Origin: Ceratotherium simum simum
Lineage: Eukaryota > Chordata > Mammalia > Perissodactyla > Rhinocerotidae
Direction: 5' to 3'
Assembly: GCF_000283155.1 (NCBI RefSeq)
Contig: NW_004454216.1
Coordinates: forward strand, 14,468,072 to 14,532,071
Length of the DNA: 64,000 nucleotides
This document shows positions 1 to 12,234 of the stretch, one piece after another. Below the pieces are notes generated by a model. The model was not told the origin of the DNA. It was given only the letters and a program-made list of their open reading frames with translations, and did no database searches. Both the position numbers and the translations under genes were made by a program. Numbering within the stretch: the first letter of the stretch is position 1; each line of letters starts with the position of its first letter.

Positions 1-1660
1 CTATTTTGAATCTTAGCTTAGCACAGCAACTAAATAAATAAATAAACGTCTTGTACTCTGCTCACAGAGATAGCACAAGAATAATTCACTGTTAAAAATA
101 ACCTAACGTTCAATGCAAGTGTTTATTTTCAACATATAATTCATTCATTTTAAAGTTAGGCCTTATGCTAACCAATTTGAACATTAATGTTGAAAGATAA
201 ATAGAAGCTACTTCTTGAAGCAAGTTTTCCACCTATATTTTTAGGAATGCCTTTGGATTAGTTAACTGTCAGAAGCTGACCTTCCTAAACACCTCATATC
301 TAGTGAATTAATTTAACTGTATATGCAGCCTGTTCTGTGGTAAATTACACAGTAAACAACCAGTGCAATTATAACAGATGCATGCTCTCTAAGATGCATA
401 AGATGAGAGTTCAAAATGATGTCGAACACATTCTGCCCTTATTAAAAACAAAAGCTAATTCCCCCTAATATGGACTTTGTCATGCAATTTGCTCTCCTTC
501 CCCTTCCCTCCCCCTTAAAGAAGAATTAGTGAGATACAGTTAAGCATAATATAAAGACACAATTGAAATTTGCTGAATGCCCATTTGGAAGGTAGGAAAT
601 ATATCAGGCTTTATAAACTGGCATAATAGTCTTAGAGAACAACAATTTATGTGAAAATTTAGTTAAAGGCCACAACATCTCAAATAGCTGAGTACAGTAA
701 GCATCCACTATGCATGAAAGCATTTTTAAAAAGTCAAGCTGAGCTTTAGAAGTATCTATCACAATATTAAGATCTTCATTCAATAAATTGGACTGGTGTC
801 TCTCCCAGTAGGACTGTCATTGTAATGACACTGCCCAGCAGGGTGCTGTTTTATGAAGCATGGGAGGATCAATGCTTTCATCTAAAACTATTAATTTAGA
901 AAGTTTCAAAGTTACTACAAATAGATGAACTCTTCTAATGCTTTAGTTAGAAGTTATTGAAACAACTGTTTAATCAAAAAAGTTTTGTAAGCAAGAACTT
1001 TCCAGTAAGAAATCTGACCTTGTTACTTTGGCAGCTGGTAAACCATCAAGAGGAGCAAGTCCTTGCTTGACTCAGATGTTAAGAATTATTCTTTTTGGTA
1101 AATTGATATAATTTGTGCTAATCTGTATAGCAGAGTCAAAGCTTAAATTTGCATGCCATTATTTTGATTCATATAAGTTTGCGCTTTTCTTAAATTGTCT
1201 TTACAAGCTGGTAATTAATATTTATCATTAGAGTACTCAGTAACAAATCAAATACTAGGTTCAAAAATATGGAATAGCCTTTTTTGAGGTAAAAAATGAT
1301 CACATCTTGGCAATTTCATATTGTTTAACCTAAAACTAAGGTTGGTAGATATATAATTTCATGAATACCATGATTATCACTCAACCCAGATGGTTGGTCT
1401 GCACTATATATTTATTGAATGAATGGATAAATGGTGGATAGTTGACATAACTCTTTCGTCTATCAGTCTTCTTATGGACCTAATGCTTAAATTGAACTTT
1501 CCTAGTTAAACCATATTGATTTAATGCGTCTTTTGCATTCTAGGAAGCATAGAAGCAGATGAGTTTCTTAAGTTTTTGGTTTATGGTTACATGTAGTTTT
1601 TGGTTACATGCAGTGGTCTTACCCTCTATCTCTTCTCTTTTTTCTCTCTTTATCTTCCTC
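1..1660. other. Unassigned AT-rich non-coding DNA
   Basis: No coding region, RNA gene or recognisable repeat was identified here. The part around 790-900 is complex, non-repetitive sequence with a short palindrome (GTCATT-GT-AATGAC) and could be conserved, but that cannot be judged without an alignment. Open frames are short. Confidence 0.5.
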
Positions 1661-1662
1661 CC

Positions 1663-1674
1663 TGTGCGTGCGCG

Positions 1675-1714
<40 letters not shown>
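1663..1714. repeat. (CA)n microsatellite with self-complementary GC/CG head
   Basis: A perfect 20-base palindrome, TGTGCGTGCGCGCACGCACA, runs straight into an uninterrupted CA tract. From 1664 on, purines and pyrimidines alternate without a break for about 50 bases. Such tracts are known to favour left-handed Z-DNA. The tract also creates the His-Thr-rich false frames in this area. Confidence 0.95.
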
Positions 1715-1716
<2 letters not shown>

Positions 1717-3240
1717 GTGGTCCTGTCTGAAGTCTCAACAAGACGATTATCTAATAGGGTTCCTTTCAGAACTGTAATCACACGATTTCTTCCAAACATT
1801 TATCAATGGAGTGCTCAAGGCAAAACACAAGGGCATTTTTTGACCAGGAGCAGTCTGTGTGTGAGTGTTGATGACAGCAATTTGGACGCACCATCCACAG
1901 CCTTCTTTGTACGCCGCATTGGAGATGCAAGATTTGGCTTTGCCACGATGTCTACTTTTATTTTTATCTCCATATGTAAAGTAGAGTTTATTTTCATAAC
2001 TCAAGATTTGATAGCTAAAAATTGGACAATGAAGAAAAAGTTATTATATTCTAATTTTTGAGCAAGTATTTATGGCACACTCAGTGAATATCGAGAATGT
2101 TTTGAGATTTCTACTATTTTCCAAAGAAATCCTTCCTGACTTTAATTTCGTTTATGGGCTCAGTGAAAAGTTATTTGCTTTCCTAAGGTATGGGCATGTA
2201 CCGGTTCACTAGCTTCCCAATCATTTCTCTGGCTGAGCAAAGCCTTCATTTTGGTGGCACATATCCATGACAGGTGTTTATTCCACATGTTTCCATTGAA
2301 AGTGTATTAACCTGAGCACCTGGGGATAATTATCATCATGTACAAATGCCTTTGGATGTTAATGATTTCTCTTCTCCACTCTCTTTTGATTGTCTTGACC
2401 CTGCTATTACAATGTGCTAATATCTTTGGGTGTTCATGGTACTGATAACACCCTGAAAGTCATCCACATTGACTTTGGTTAAGAAAGTTTGAGTTTTGGT
2501 AAATATTTTTCATTATTTTATAATGTGCATACTCAATAAATAGATCTTTCTTTTTTTCTCATGAGGATATGTATTAATATTGACTAGTAATATTAATGTG
2601 ATTCATTGATCTTTGTTTATCTGGAATCACTCAGATTTAACATTTTTTTCTTGAGACGTGGGTGTGGCAATCATATAAGATGCCATTTGGATTAAGCTTG
2701 TGAAGGAAAACACATCACCAATATCCTAATTATAGTTATTCTTGATTTGGTTTCCCAGTTGTTATATAATAAAAGTAATTCATCCAGTAGAACAAAAATG
2801 ACAATAGTTGCTCTTTAACTTTCATATTCATTCGATTTCAACACTTTCTTACATAGTTGATTTGCTGATATATAACATGAACTTGACCTAGATGGCTATA
2901 TTTGTCTACTTTTATTCCTCAGTAAATTGCTTCTCACCAAGAGCGCTGTCCTGCTTATTTCCAATACTGTATGTAAAATATTAGAGCTAGAAGGATCATT
3001 GTATTGAAACTTTAAATTTTACAAATAAAGAAAAAAAAGATAGAGAAACATTGAGACTTGTTTAGGAACACCAGCTTGTTAAAAAGTACTTGTAACTTAA
3101 TTGGGTTTTGTAAAACAGACAGACAGCCTAAGCTCTGGCATTCAGAATATAGCAAACTATAAATCTGATAAAAATTGTTCATCATTACGTGCAGTTCATG
3201 TTACCCCCTTTGACCCCAGAGTAACTTGTGCTCACGTGTG
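1715..3240. other. Unassigned AT-rich non-coding DNA
   Basis: No repeat family or gene was recognised. A 153-codon open frame enters this stretch from the CA tract (1600-2061), but part of it is translated microsatellite and the rest has no recognisable domain. A minus-strand frame overlaps the same bases, as expected for chance frames. Confidence 0.45.
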
Positions 3241-3249
3241 TTCTATGAT

Positions 3250-3795
3250 ACACATTCCTTGCTGACCTTCATGGTATCTTGCTCTCTTGCCACTCTTCTG
3301 TCCTCTCTGAGCGAGCCTTCTCTTCCCTGCCTGCCTGGCTGTTTAGGTTACATCAACTGCATCCAGTTGTGGGGCTCTCTCTGTCTCTATATCCAGCCCT
3401 GACTGTGCTCCTGTGGTCCAGACCCACATCTGCAATTGCTCACAAGTCCTCTTCACCTGAATGTTTCACAGACATGTTAAACTCAATATAGCCCAACCTG
3501 AACCAATTATTTTCCTATTCTCCTCACTCTATCATCCATAGGCTTCTTTTCTTCTTATATTTTCTACTTGGTTACAATTCAACAATCCATACAGGCAGCC
3601 AAATTGGGCATTTGGGTGTCACTCTAGATTTCTCTATCACCCTCAGTTCCCACATCTCATCGATCACAAAGACCCCTTAACATCTTATATGGATATCTGC
3701 CATCTGTCCCCTCCTCACCTTCCCCACTCTACCACAGCTCACTGTAATACTTAACACATAGTAGGTGCTCCATGAATATTTATTGATGAATGAAC
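3250..3795 (+). mobile_element. LINE2 (L2) fragment, plus strand, internally deleted
   Basis: The segment around 3440-3680 follows the L2 ORF2 C-terminal region, including the stretch equivalent to the 'hydrophobic-Ser-Lys-Thr-Glu' part after the reverse transcriptase. 3745-3795 is the typical L2 3' end, with 'acatagtaggtgctc' followed by a TGAATGAA-like tail. The distance between them is shorter than in the consensus, so an internal deletion is inferred. It is an ancient, inactive copy. Confidence 0.65.
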
Positions 3796-3799
3796 AGAA

Positions 3800-3985
3800 T
3801 AAGATCAAGCAAATGAATGAAGACTAAGACATAGTTTCTACCCTTATTTAACTCATTGTCTAACAAATGGAGTGAGACAAAGAGATATTTACATGGTGCA
3901 TGCCATGTTCCAGGAGAGGTCACATATGAGAGGTACTTCACCTGAGCTGGGGATCAAAGAAGTCTTTCTGAAGAATGAAAACCTA
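3800..3985 (-). mobile_element. L2 3' fragment, minus strand
   Basis: TTTCTACCC..CTCATTGTCTAAC followed by a weakly matching 'gaagaatgaaaacc' segment resembles the reverse complement of the L2 3' region. It abuts the end of a plus-strand L2, so the two copies meet tail to tail. The match is diverged and the family call is by eye. Confidence 0.4.
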
Positions 3986-3989
3986 GGTA

Positions 3990-5250
3990 ATGAATAAACA
4001 CATTTACTCCTTTATAATCTACTTAGTTTTCTACAAATCTCTTTAGATTGAGTTGCAGGAGAAAATTCAATGATGACAAAGGGAAATTCAGTGGTTTCCA
4101 CAAACACTAGTTTGGCTTTTCTATTCTCCAGGTAGCCATGACTGCTGAGACGTTCTTGGGCACAATCTTTCCTAAAGGATCTCAGGTCTCTGTCTTACAA
4201 AATTAATGACTCACACAGAAAGACTTGACCCCAAATTTTAGTCACAAATCATGAAACATGAGGCTTCAATTAACTAGCAGATCACATTGTTCTAAAACTT
4301 TTATATGAATTCAAATGAATCCTATGTTTTAATATAAAGTATAGACTGTACAAACATACTGATAAAGCTATAGGATCAGATTCAGTGTCAGCCTTCTTGT
4401 GAGGTATGCTCCAATTCTGGGCTGATCTCAGCTATGTGGTGACACTCAAAATGAATGGGCTTTTCTAACGGTCTTTACTAGATTTATTTGTTCTGAAATG
4501 GACAAACCATGCACTAATAATAATAGTAATAATAATAATGATTCAACTTTTCCTAATACAATCTCTGTAAAAAAATTCTACTTGAGAATTCAGAAATTTT
4601 TTCCTTTATAATATAAATTAATATTAGCAGGAAATTATCAAGTTTCAAGCAATATTTCTTGGCTCTTTTCTTTATTTGTTTTCCATTAAACTCTCTTTTC
4701 AGGATTAATTAGTCTGCAGTTATGAAACCTATCAAATAATAACCCTGTTTACTCTCTAATTACTAGATATGATTCATTAAATAGTGAAGATGCCAATAGA
4801 TTTAATTCTCATTTTGAAGTTAAACATACAAACTATCTCTAATGAATTAGTCAAACAGCTCAAATAACACCTGCGTGATTTTATGAAGAATAGACTAGAA
4901 AATACCTAAACAACAGAGGGAAAACATAGCTTTATATTTTTTCTATTGAATTTTTTTTGTACCAAGAAAACCTACTATCACTAAATTTGTACCACTCTAT
5001 GTCTTAATTCCCATTATAAAATATGTAGGGAAATTCAATAAACAAAAATACTCCCCTATTTGGTCCTTTTTGGTAAAAGCAACATCTAAAATCAGTGTTT
5101 AGTCTGCACTACTTGCAGAATTAGTCTTTTTGAAAAAGATAAGAAAAACTTATTCAGAATTACGCACCACCTTTTATCATCATTCCACTTATTTTTAAGT
5201 CCTGTTAAGACCTAACATTACATTTTTAACTTGGCAACCTATAACCTGTG
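3990..5250. other. Unassigned AT-rich DNA with many homeodomain-type cores
   Basis: No gene or repeat was recognised apart from a short (TAA)n tract at 4515-4539. Between about 4690 and 4880 there are several TAATTA-type cores (GGATTAATTAG, CTCTAATTACTAG, CTAATGAATTAG) and ATTCATTAAATA, more than expected by chance even in AT-rich DNA. No function can be shown from sequence alone. Confidence 0.4.
4515..4539. repeat. (TAA)n imperfect microsatellite
   Basis: TAA units with one TAG interruption. Confidence 0.85.
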
Positions 5251-5272
5251 CTATGAATGTTCTGTCCTTCAG

Positions 5273-5394
5273 AAAGGAAAGCAAAGCCATCACTTCCATC
5301 AGTGAAAAATGGAATTCCAGTTGTTTCCCAGTACGGGAAGATGAATCACATCAAGCAATGCATAATTAAGTCTTCTTGGTTCCCCTTGCAATCA
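5273..5394 (+). other. Candidate 122-base exon inside a 152-codon open frame (unproven)
   Basis: An acceptor-like TTCTGTCCTTCAG precedes this block and a strong consensus donor (TCA|GTGAGT) follows it. The block is open in the frame of the 5257-5715 ORF: two leading bases, then 40 codons ending in phase 0. That ORF is the longest one here not explained by a repeat. No protein family was recognised in the translation. The frame stays open well past the donor, so the open frame adds little support. It could be a chance splice-site pair, an alternative exon or a non-coding exon. Confidence 0.15.
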
Positions 5395-6640
5395 GTGAGT
5401 AACATTGAAAAGGTGATTATGGGCTGCAGTTATGTGCTCAGTTTTTGGTTTGGGAAAACAAAATATTTTTATATGTCTTATATAAGTGCCAAATCTGATG
5501 GCATTTGCTTTATTAGCCCCATTAAGCAACCTGAGCTCACCAATTTTCTCCTAGCTTTCTGGCTAAAAAATACATTCCACTTTCCACTATCATGGCTGCT
5601 GATGGTTCTGGTTCTTGTAAACAGTGTTAGGAAAAAAAAATTCACAACTTCTTGTGTCCTAATTTTGTGCTACTCTCAGCTTCTCTGGGGGTCAGCAGAT
5701 AGGGCAATGAGATGAGTTATGCGCTGTCACAGCCTGAACAAAATCCCATCAGTCAGACAACAGGATTTCACTCTCTGGTGCCTTCTTCCACTAGAGTGGA
5801 AACAAAGGAAAGAATCCCCAAACAAGTAATTCTGTTGAATTACTGTGTAAGACCAGGGGAACAAATGACAGTGCTTGTATCTCTAGTAAGCACCTTCCAA
5901 CATGAATGAATTGTTTTCAGAAAATACATTTTATGTGAAATTTTATTTCATAAACACAAGAGGTTCAAAGTAACAGCACATAAAACTTTCAAAAAATCTA
6001 AAGTCAAGCTTTATTTTATGTATGGAGAAAAGTTCTCAACCTGACCAGATCTTTTTTGCTGTGTGTGTATTAGCCTAGCATGCCCTTCAACAATCTCAGA
6101 GGACTGCCATGCTGAAGCCATGCTTTGAGGGGACTTGGATCTGAGCTCCATGATTTTCTGTTAAGTCAATGGCTCAGAATTCTGCTCCATTCTCAAACCA
6201 CCTCTTAGGAACTATTTCAAAGACTTCACAGTACACACATACACATACACACAGACACACTCCAGCAACATGAGCTTTAAAAAACACTGACTGGACCAGA
6301 AATTTGAGGCCAATGAATGAATAAACTTTAAGTTATTCTTCCTTCCACTGTGTTTTTTCCAGATATATTTATTTTTGTTAACAGATTGTGCCAAAATGTG
6401 TATATTTGTGTTGTTAGGATGGGTAGTAAGGAATGCAGAGATGCTATGAATAAAGGCTGACCTTCTATTTCAGATTGTACCTGATATGGGGGAGGAGTAG
6501 ATTAGCCACAACTGAGTGGAATCCCCATAGTATATGATCTGGTTAAAGCTTTGCAGATATAGACATTAGGTGGGATTGGATTTTAGGGGACTGATATACA
6601 CCATTAAGTTCATAAGGAATGGCTATTTAATCCAAATACA
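5395..6640. other. Unassigned non-coding DNA
   Basis: The open frame of the preceding candidate exon runs to 5715 and a second short frame (5712-5909) overlaps it by four bases; neither translation looks like a known protein. A CA-rich microsatellite lies at 6232-6260. Nothing else was recognised. Confidence 0.45.
6232..6260. repeat. Imperfect CA microsatellite
   Basis: CACACATACACATACACACAG-type repeat with TA and GA interruptions. Confidence 0.8.
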
Positions 6641-6689
6641 AAGAAACAAATATTGCAAAACAGATGTATGGAAAAAAGATTCATGATGC

Positions 6690-7225
6690 TAATAGTAAAC
6701 ATAAAAAACCTGCAGTGGCTATTTTATATCATATAAAATAGACCCAAACAAAGAGTATTACTAAATATAAAAGAGGCATTTCATAATAATAAAAAAATTA
6801 ATTAATAAGAAGACATAGTAATCATAAGTGTAAATGAACCTAATAACAGAGCTTCAAAGTACATGAAGCAAAAATGGATGGAATTAAAGGAAAAAATAAA
6901 CAATTCTACAGTCATAATTGGAAATTTCAAAAATCCTCTCAGCAACTGATACAACAACTAGACACAAAAAACATAAAGATGTAGATAATCTAAACAACAC
7001 TAACAATCACCTTCACCTAACTGATATTTATATAATACTAAAGCAAATGCAAAATACACAATCTTTTCAAGTACACATAGTACATACACCAAGATAGGCA
7101 TATGTTGAGCCATAAAACAAGTCTCAAATGTAAAAGGATTAAAATCATAAGAAATGTGTTCTCTGACCACTATGGAATTAAATTAGAATCAATAACAATA
7201 AAATCTAGAAAACAATATTTGTTAC
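6690..7225 (+). mobile_element. Old LINE1 (L1M-type) ORF2 fragment, endonuclease region
   Basis: The stretch follows the L1 ORF2 endonuclease-coding sequence. Recognisable pieces are 'gcttcaaagtacatgaagcaaa', 'acagtcataattggaaa', 'ttcaagtacacatagtacat', 'agataggcatatgttgagcca' and 'tctgaccactatggaat'. The frame is shattered by substitutions and indels, so no protein is made. A perfect 11-base inverted repeat with a 1-base spacer sits near its start (6719-6741). Confidence 0.8.
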
Positions 7226-7974
7226 TTAAAGTACTAAGCTTTAGTTACTTATGAAATATATTTATGAAGAAAATAACCTTCCCAAACAATAGATATGATG
7301 TATTACTCTAGTATCCTCAAGTGTTCATAGTACTTAAGAGCTGAAAAAGAACTCAGAGGTAAGCAAAAGGCAGTGGTCTTACTTCTAAGCGTCTTTAAAA
7401 TATTTAAATATATGTGGTCAATGAGCTAGTTAGTGAAATTTCTTCAGAATCTGTGTGTTTTCATTTTAAGACCTTAAAAGAAAGGGATATGAATGGAAAT
7501 AATAATTAGGAAATTGGGTATCTATTTTTGCTACAATTCAAATCTCATAAAACTCATTAATCAATCTTTGGTATTCAGTATTTTTCACTGATTGTACCTA
7601 TTTGTAAATCTATTTGTTAATATACAATCAATCTTGAAAAGAAATCTCTGTTAAATATGTACAATATGTTGTACAATAAAAGGAGAAGATTTTTGTAAAA
7701 TATTGACTCCATAATTTAAAATACAGTTGCTGAACGATTTGCAACCTGATCAACAACAAAAATTTTAATTCAGTTCTTTAAATGTGACTGGCAATAAGCT
7801 TTAAAAAATTTTTTAATAGTTAAAGCACTAAACATTTATTTTATTAGACTTATTTAATCAAACACTAATCTTGTATTCTGTTTTAATTTTTGAAACATTT
7901 ATCTTTTTAAATCTAATTAGAGAAGAAAAATTCCACTGATTATGTATTTATTAATTTGATAATTATTTTTAAAA
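7226..7974. other. Unassigned AT-rich DNA
   Basis: Very AT-rich, low complexity in places. No gene or assignable repeat was seen. Confidence 0.45.
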
Positions 7975-9390
7975 TACTTTCTATGTACATGTGAAGCATT
8001 ACGCCAAGTTAGGGATATAATCATATCCTCTGCTCTAATAATGTTTATATCCTAGTGGGGAGGAAAGAAAGCAAATAAGAATACAAAAATAGCTATTTAA
8101 TTATAACAGTGCTAAGAAGGTGAAGTAAATAATGATATCAAAACATGTAGTAGATGTCCTCAAGTGACAGAAAATGGAGCTGAGCTTTGAAGAATGAATA
8201 AAAGTTAACTAACCAATGGAGAGCGGTTTGGATAGAGGAAGGAATAAGTGAGGCTGTGAATCAGAAGAGAGAAAATGTGTTTGAAGGACCCGAGAAAAAG
8301 CCTGTCAGTGGAGCACAGAGAGAAAGGAAGTATGGTCTCCAGGTAAGGCTGACAAGGTTAACTGAGCCTGGGAGGCCAAACAGAGGAATTTTTTTCCTAG
8401 GTGCAATGGATGGCCATTTGAAGCGTTTTAGACAGGGGATTTAAAATGGAAAGAAATAGGAGATATTCTGGATTTGGAGAGTGAAAGAAGACAAAGCGAA
8501 CGATGGTTCCCAGGTTTCCAGCTTAAGTAACTAAATGGATGTTGATGCCACTTGCTAAGATGGCAAAGACGGAAAAGGCAGAAAGCTATGGAAGAATTAT
8601 AGAGTACTTGTTGGGACATATCGAATTTTTGTGGAGGTGGTGTGAGACTTGCAGAGGAAGAATTTAGGCATACAGCTCACTATAGAAGCGGACATCAGAG
8701 AAGTGTTTTGGTTAGATGTAAATTTGAGGACCATTAGCACACAGATGACAATGGGAGCCATGGTTGTGAATGTGCACATTTAGAGAAAGAAGAGAATTGG
8801 TACAGAAACATGCCACCTGAGACTCAAGGAACTCCAAGATTTGAAAGTCAGGTAGATGCGAGTGAGGCAGCACAGGAAACCCAGTGCTGGGAAAGGAAGG
8901 AGTGTTCTGTGGTGTGGTGGAGGACTAGAAAATAGTTTCTGGAGGGAGGAATCATCAATAGCTGGTAACGCACCAGAGAAGTCATGGAAAATGAAGATGC
9001 AAAAATCCCACTGTTTTAGTAATATAGGCCACTGTTGACCTCCGGAGGAATCATCTTTTGTGGAGGGCTGAAGCTTGAAGGAAAATTAGACTCTGAAGAG
9101 AAAGGCATGTGTAGAAAATGAAGAAATGGAAACAGCAGTTGTAAGTAGCTCTTTACAAGAAGTTTGGCTGTTAAAGAGGAGGAAGGAGAAAGAAGATGGC
9201 AGTTGGTAGAATGGAGGAAAGTAGGGTTATGGAAATACATTTAAGATGGGAGAATTCTGAGCATGGCAATGACAGCAAGGATTCAGTTCAGAGGAAGAGA
9301 GTATAGAGGGAGAGAGTGCAAAGTTCCTGAGAAACTGGGAGAAGCTATGACAGGTCTGAGTTATTGAAGCTTTTAGAGTCAGTCTGATAA
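7975..9390 (-). mobile_element. Long LINE2 (L2) copy, minus strand, reaching into the reverse transcriptase region
   Basis: Read on the plus strand, it begins with the reverse complement of the L2 3' end (TCTATGTACATGTGAAGCA..CTAATAATG..TATCCTAGTGGGGAGG). It then passes through the ORF2 C-terminal region (GCGTTTTAGACAGGGGATT; GGTTCCCAGGTTTCCAG; TGCCACTTGCTAAGATGG). It ends in sequence equivalent to the reverse-transcriptase core (around 8990-9050). Purine richness explains the large number of minus-strand open frames. All frames are broken. At about 1.4 kb this is the longest single repeat in the window. Confidence 0.75.
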
Positions 9391-11810
9391 TCAGAGACAA
9401 CATTTTAAAAGAGTTTTCTCTCAAACTTATTCAAATAATCTGATATTTTGCTGAGCATGAAATTTATAAAATCTTATTTGATGCTGGAAAAAACTTTACT
9501 GCCAAATTTTGTGTGCGTGTGTGTGATTAAGTCTCCTGTATTTAAAACTTATGCCCCAGTTAATGAAAAGTTATAGATATGTTTTATCTACTCAGCAAAG
9601 ACCATTTTAAAGGGAAATGCTAACTTAACCAGCAAATTATTTTCAAGCAAGTATACAAGTGAAACAGATGAACAGAATGCAATTTAGTGTTTTATTTCTG
9701 TAGATACACCTGAGTGATTTCTCCTCAGAGCCACCTGAGTGTTTTTTAAATCTCATTTTAAATTTTGCTACCTTACAAGCCAACCTCACATGAAGGATAT
9801 TATATAGAGTTATCTGTACCATTTTAAAATGTATTCATTGAGGAAACTATAAACTTAAAACTTTGTGCATTAATAGACTTTGCTTGATGGTTTCAATTCA
9901 AAAGCCAGGCTTCAAAATATACCCCTTTTGCCTGCTGACAATGTAACCAAACACTCTCAAGGATAAAAGTAGGTTAGAAAGTGCCTTGCTGGGTTCTTAG
10001 CCACAGCAGGGGGCTAGGTAGGTGACTCCGGCTATAGCTATAAGAATGAGGCAGAATCTAAGATTCTAAGATTAGATGACTCCACCAGCCACAGTTCAGC
10101 CACACAGCTGTTAGATAATCAGATATTATTTGCTCTAACTGAGCTGCTATGGGAATGATCTTCAACTGGCCAGTTGAATCAATGGACTGGCTGGAACCTA
10201 TACAGCATTTTATCTGTGACACAAATAAAAAGAACTGGGAAGCCAAAAGAGACTTAAAAACAATAATTCTTACAAATAAATTATACTAATAAGTGAAATA
10301 TTAGATTTAGAATTATAGTATGTCTACTGTCAATGAGCTCCACATTCTTCATTATCGAGGTAGCAGAGAGCTATACCTTACTCCCAAATATGAAAAGAGA
10401 AAGTGATTGACTTTTGAATGTAAAATGATAATAAAGCTTCCTTTCTTCCTTTTTTTTTTTTTTCAATAAGAAAAGGCTTAATCCTGAACATTTTCATTTG
10501 TCTTTAGAATCAGAGCTACCTAGCAAATGAGATCAATTATGAATGAAGTTATGCATCGTTGCTGTAACTCTTAGGTGTTAACCTCATGTTCTGGGGACAA
10601 TTTAACAAACTGAATATCCTCTCATAGAACAAGAGAAAACACATTCTCATAACATTTTCCATGTAACCCCTCCATCTAGTCTAGGAGTTGCAGTATGGAA
10701 CAAGCTGGAGAGAGAGAAATTATATCTCTCCGATACGTAAACACACGAAGCTGCTTCATGAACACCACAGAGAGGGGCTGACATGCAGAGTGCATACCAA
10801 CAGTTCTTTTCAGTGTCTAATTACATCTTTAATTCAAAATTATGAGAGGGCAAGTAACAGAACAGCATCAAAATTCTTGTAACAAAGTCTACATAATCTA
10901 TTTGATCTTGTTGGAAAAACAGCATATGTTTTGGGTAATTGCTAAAACCTCAAAGGATACTTTCCCAATTACTGAGAGTAAAACCAAATGCTACAATACC
11001 TAACCACTACCTGTGGACCTGATAGAACCAGAGGTACATATCCACAGTGATGGAGTTGAGAATTAAGTAGTCATTGACCCTTAAAAGCAAGGTTTCAACC
11101 TTGAGTGTAACCTTTGAATAACTGGGTACAACAGACATTTGAAGACAGCCACCTTAACTTTTTAAAGAAAAACTGTCTTGTTCCCCTTTATTATCAGCAG
11201 CCCACATCAGCTAGTGGCTTAATTGACCTAAATACCTTTCCAGGACTTCAGTGGGGGAGGATGGTGTAGGAGATGAAATGTGCCGTGCAATTCTGTGGAC
11301 GGGAGTCTTATACACACATTCCTTAGTCATAATGCGCTTTGGTGAGAAATTGTAAGCATATGACAAAGGAACTTACTAGGGCCATATTGTAGGATTCCTG
11401 AGCAGAGGTGAGTGTTCATTTGAGATTTGTGGTTATACACTTTATATGAGATTAGTTATAACAGTTGTGTAATTTTTCTCCAGTAATGCTCACCAGGTTG
11501 TATGTAAGTCTAGAGTAGGTGGATAGCTGAATTTATAGAGTTTTGGGGTTTGATAAGTAAGAAAAATGGAAGATGAAAGGGACAAGAGAATTATAGTTTT
11601 TAAGGATCTAATTACAATGAAAGATTATGGGATCTAGGTTGGAAAAGGAGGAAGAGCAAGATAGGGGAAGGCTGATGGATCTTGAAAAGAAAGTGTCTTG
11701 TCACGTCAAGACTTTTTTGGAGTAAGGTAGAGAAAGTAAGCTAGAAGGATATGTGACTGTGGTCAGAAAATGGGATGTTTGAACCTAAGATTTTGAATGT
11801 GCAGCCATTA
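9391..11810. other. Unassigned non-coding DNA
   Basis: No gene, RNA or repeat was identified across about 2.4 kb apart from a short GT-rich run near 9510-9525. 9940-10250 is complex, less AT-rich sequence that might be conserved, including a tandem CTAAGATT near 10058-10075. 11600-11740 is purine-rich. Confidence 0.45.
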
Positions 11811-11814
11811 ATGA

Positions 11815-11930
11815 TAACGACACAGTACAAGGGTCTACCTGTGTAGCAGGGTCTATGCTAACTGCCAGAGATACAAGGATAAGCAGGACAAACGTGGTAC
11901 CTGCCCACATGGATTTTGGTTAGTCCACTT
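11815..11930 (-). mobile_element. L2 3'-end fragment, minus strand
   Basis: GGGTCTATGCTAACTGCCAG, AGATACAAGGATAAGCAGGA and ACCTGCCCACATGGA follow, in order, the reverse complement of the L2 3' terminus (the 'size-class, tested copy, stock-taking' stretch common to thousands of copies). Diverged and inactive. Confidence 0.6.
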
Positions 11931-12234
11931 GGACCTCAGTTTCAGACACAGGTATGTTACAATGTAGATTGATATGAATATTTAGCCTACCAGAAAGCCC
12001 AGTTTTAAGAATAAAAGTGTCGAGATAAAATTCTACAAAAATTGAGGAAGTACTACTTTTGCTCCATTGCTTAGAGAAGAAAATAGATATAAAATCTATC
12101 AATCTAATGGTATTTTGCAGTCTTTCCTAACATTCCTATAAATATTAATTGAAACTATCACACTATAACAAAAACTCTGTTATGAATGCGCTTATAACTT
12201 GAGATTATGGAGATATCTTAGCAAAATTGACCTT

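Noticed and set aside
1600..2061. 153-codon open frame with a His-Thr repeat
   Set aside because: The repeat is the translated CA microsatellite. The rest has no domain and overlapping frames exist on the other strand.
8256..9424. Run of 60-75-codon frames on both strands
   Set aside because: All lie in a degenerate L2 copy; the minus-strand ones are fragments of its ORF2.
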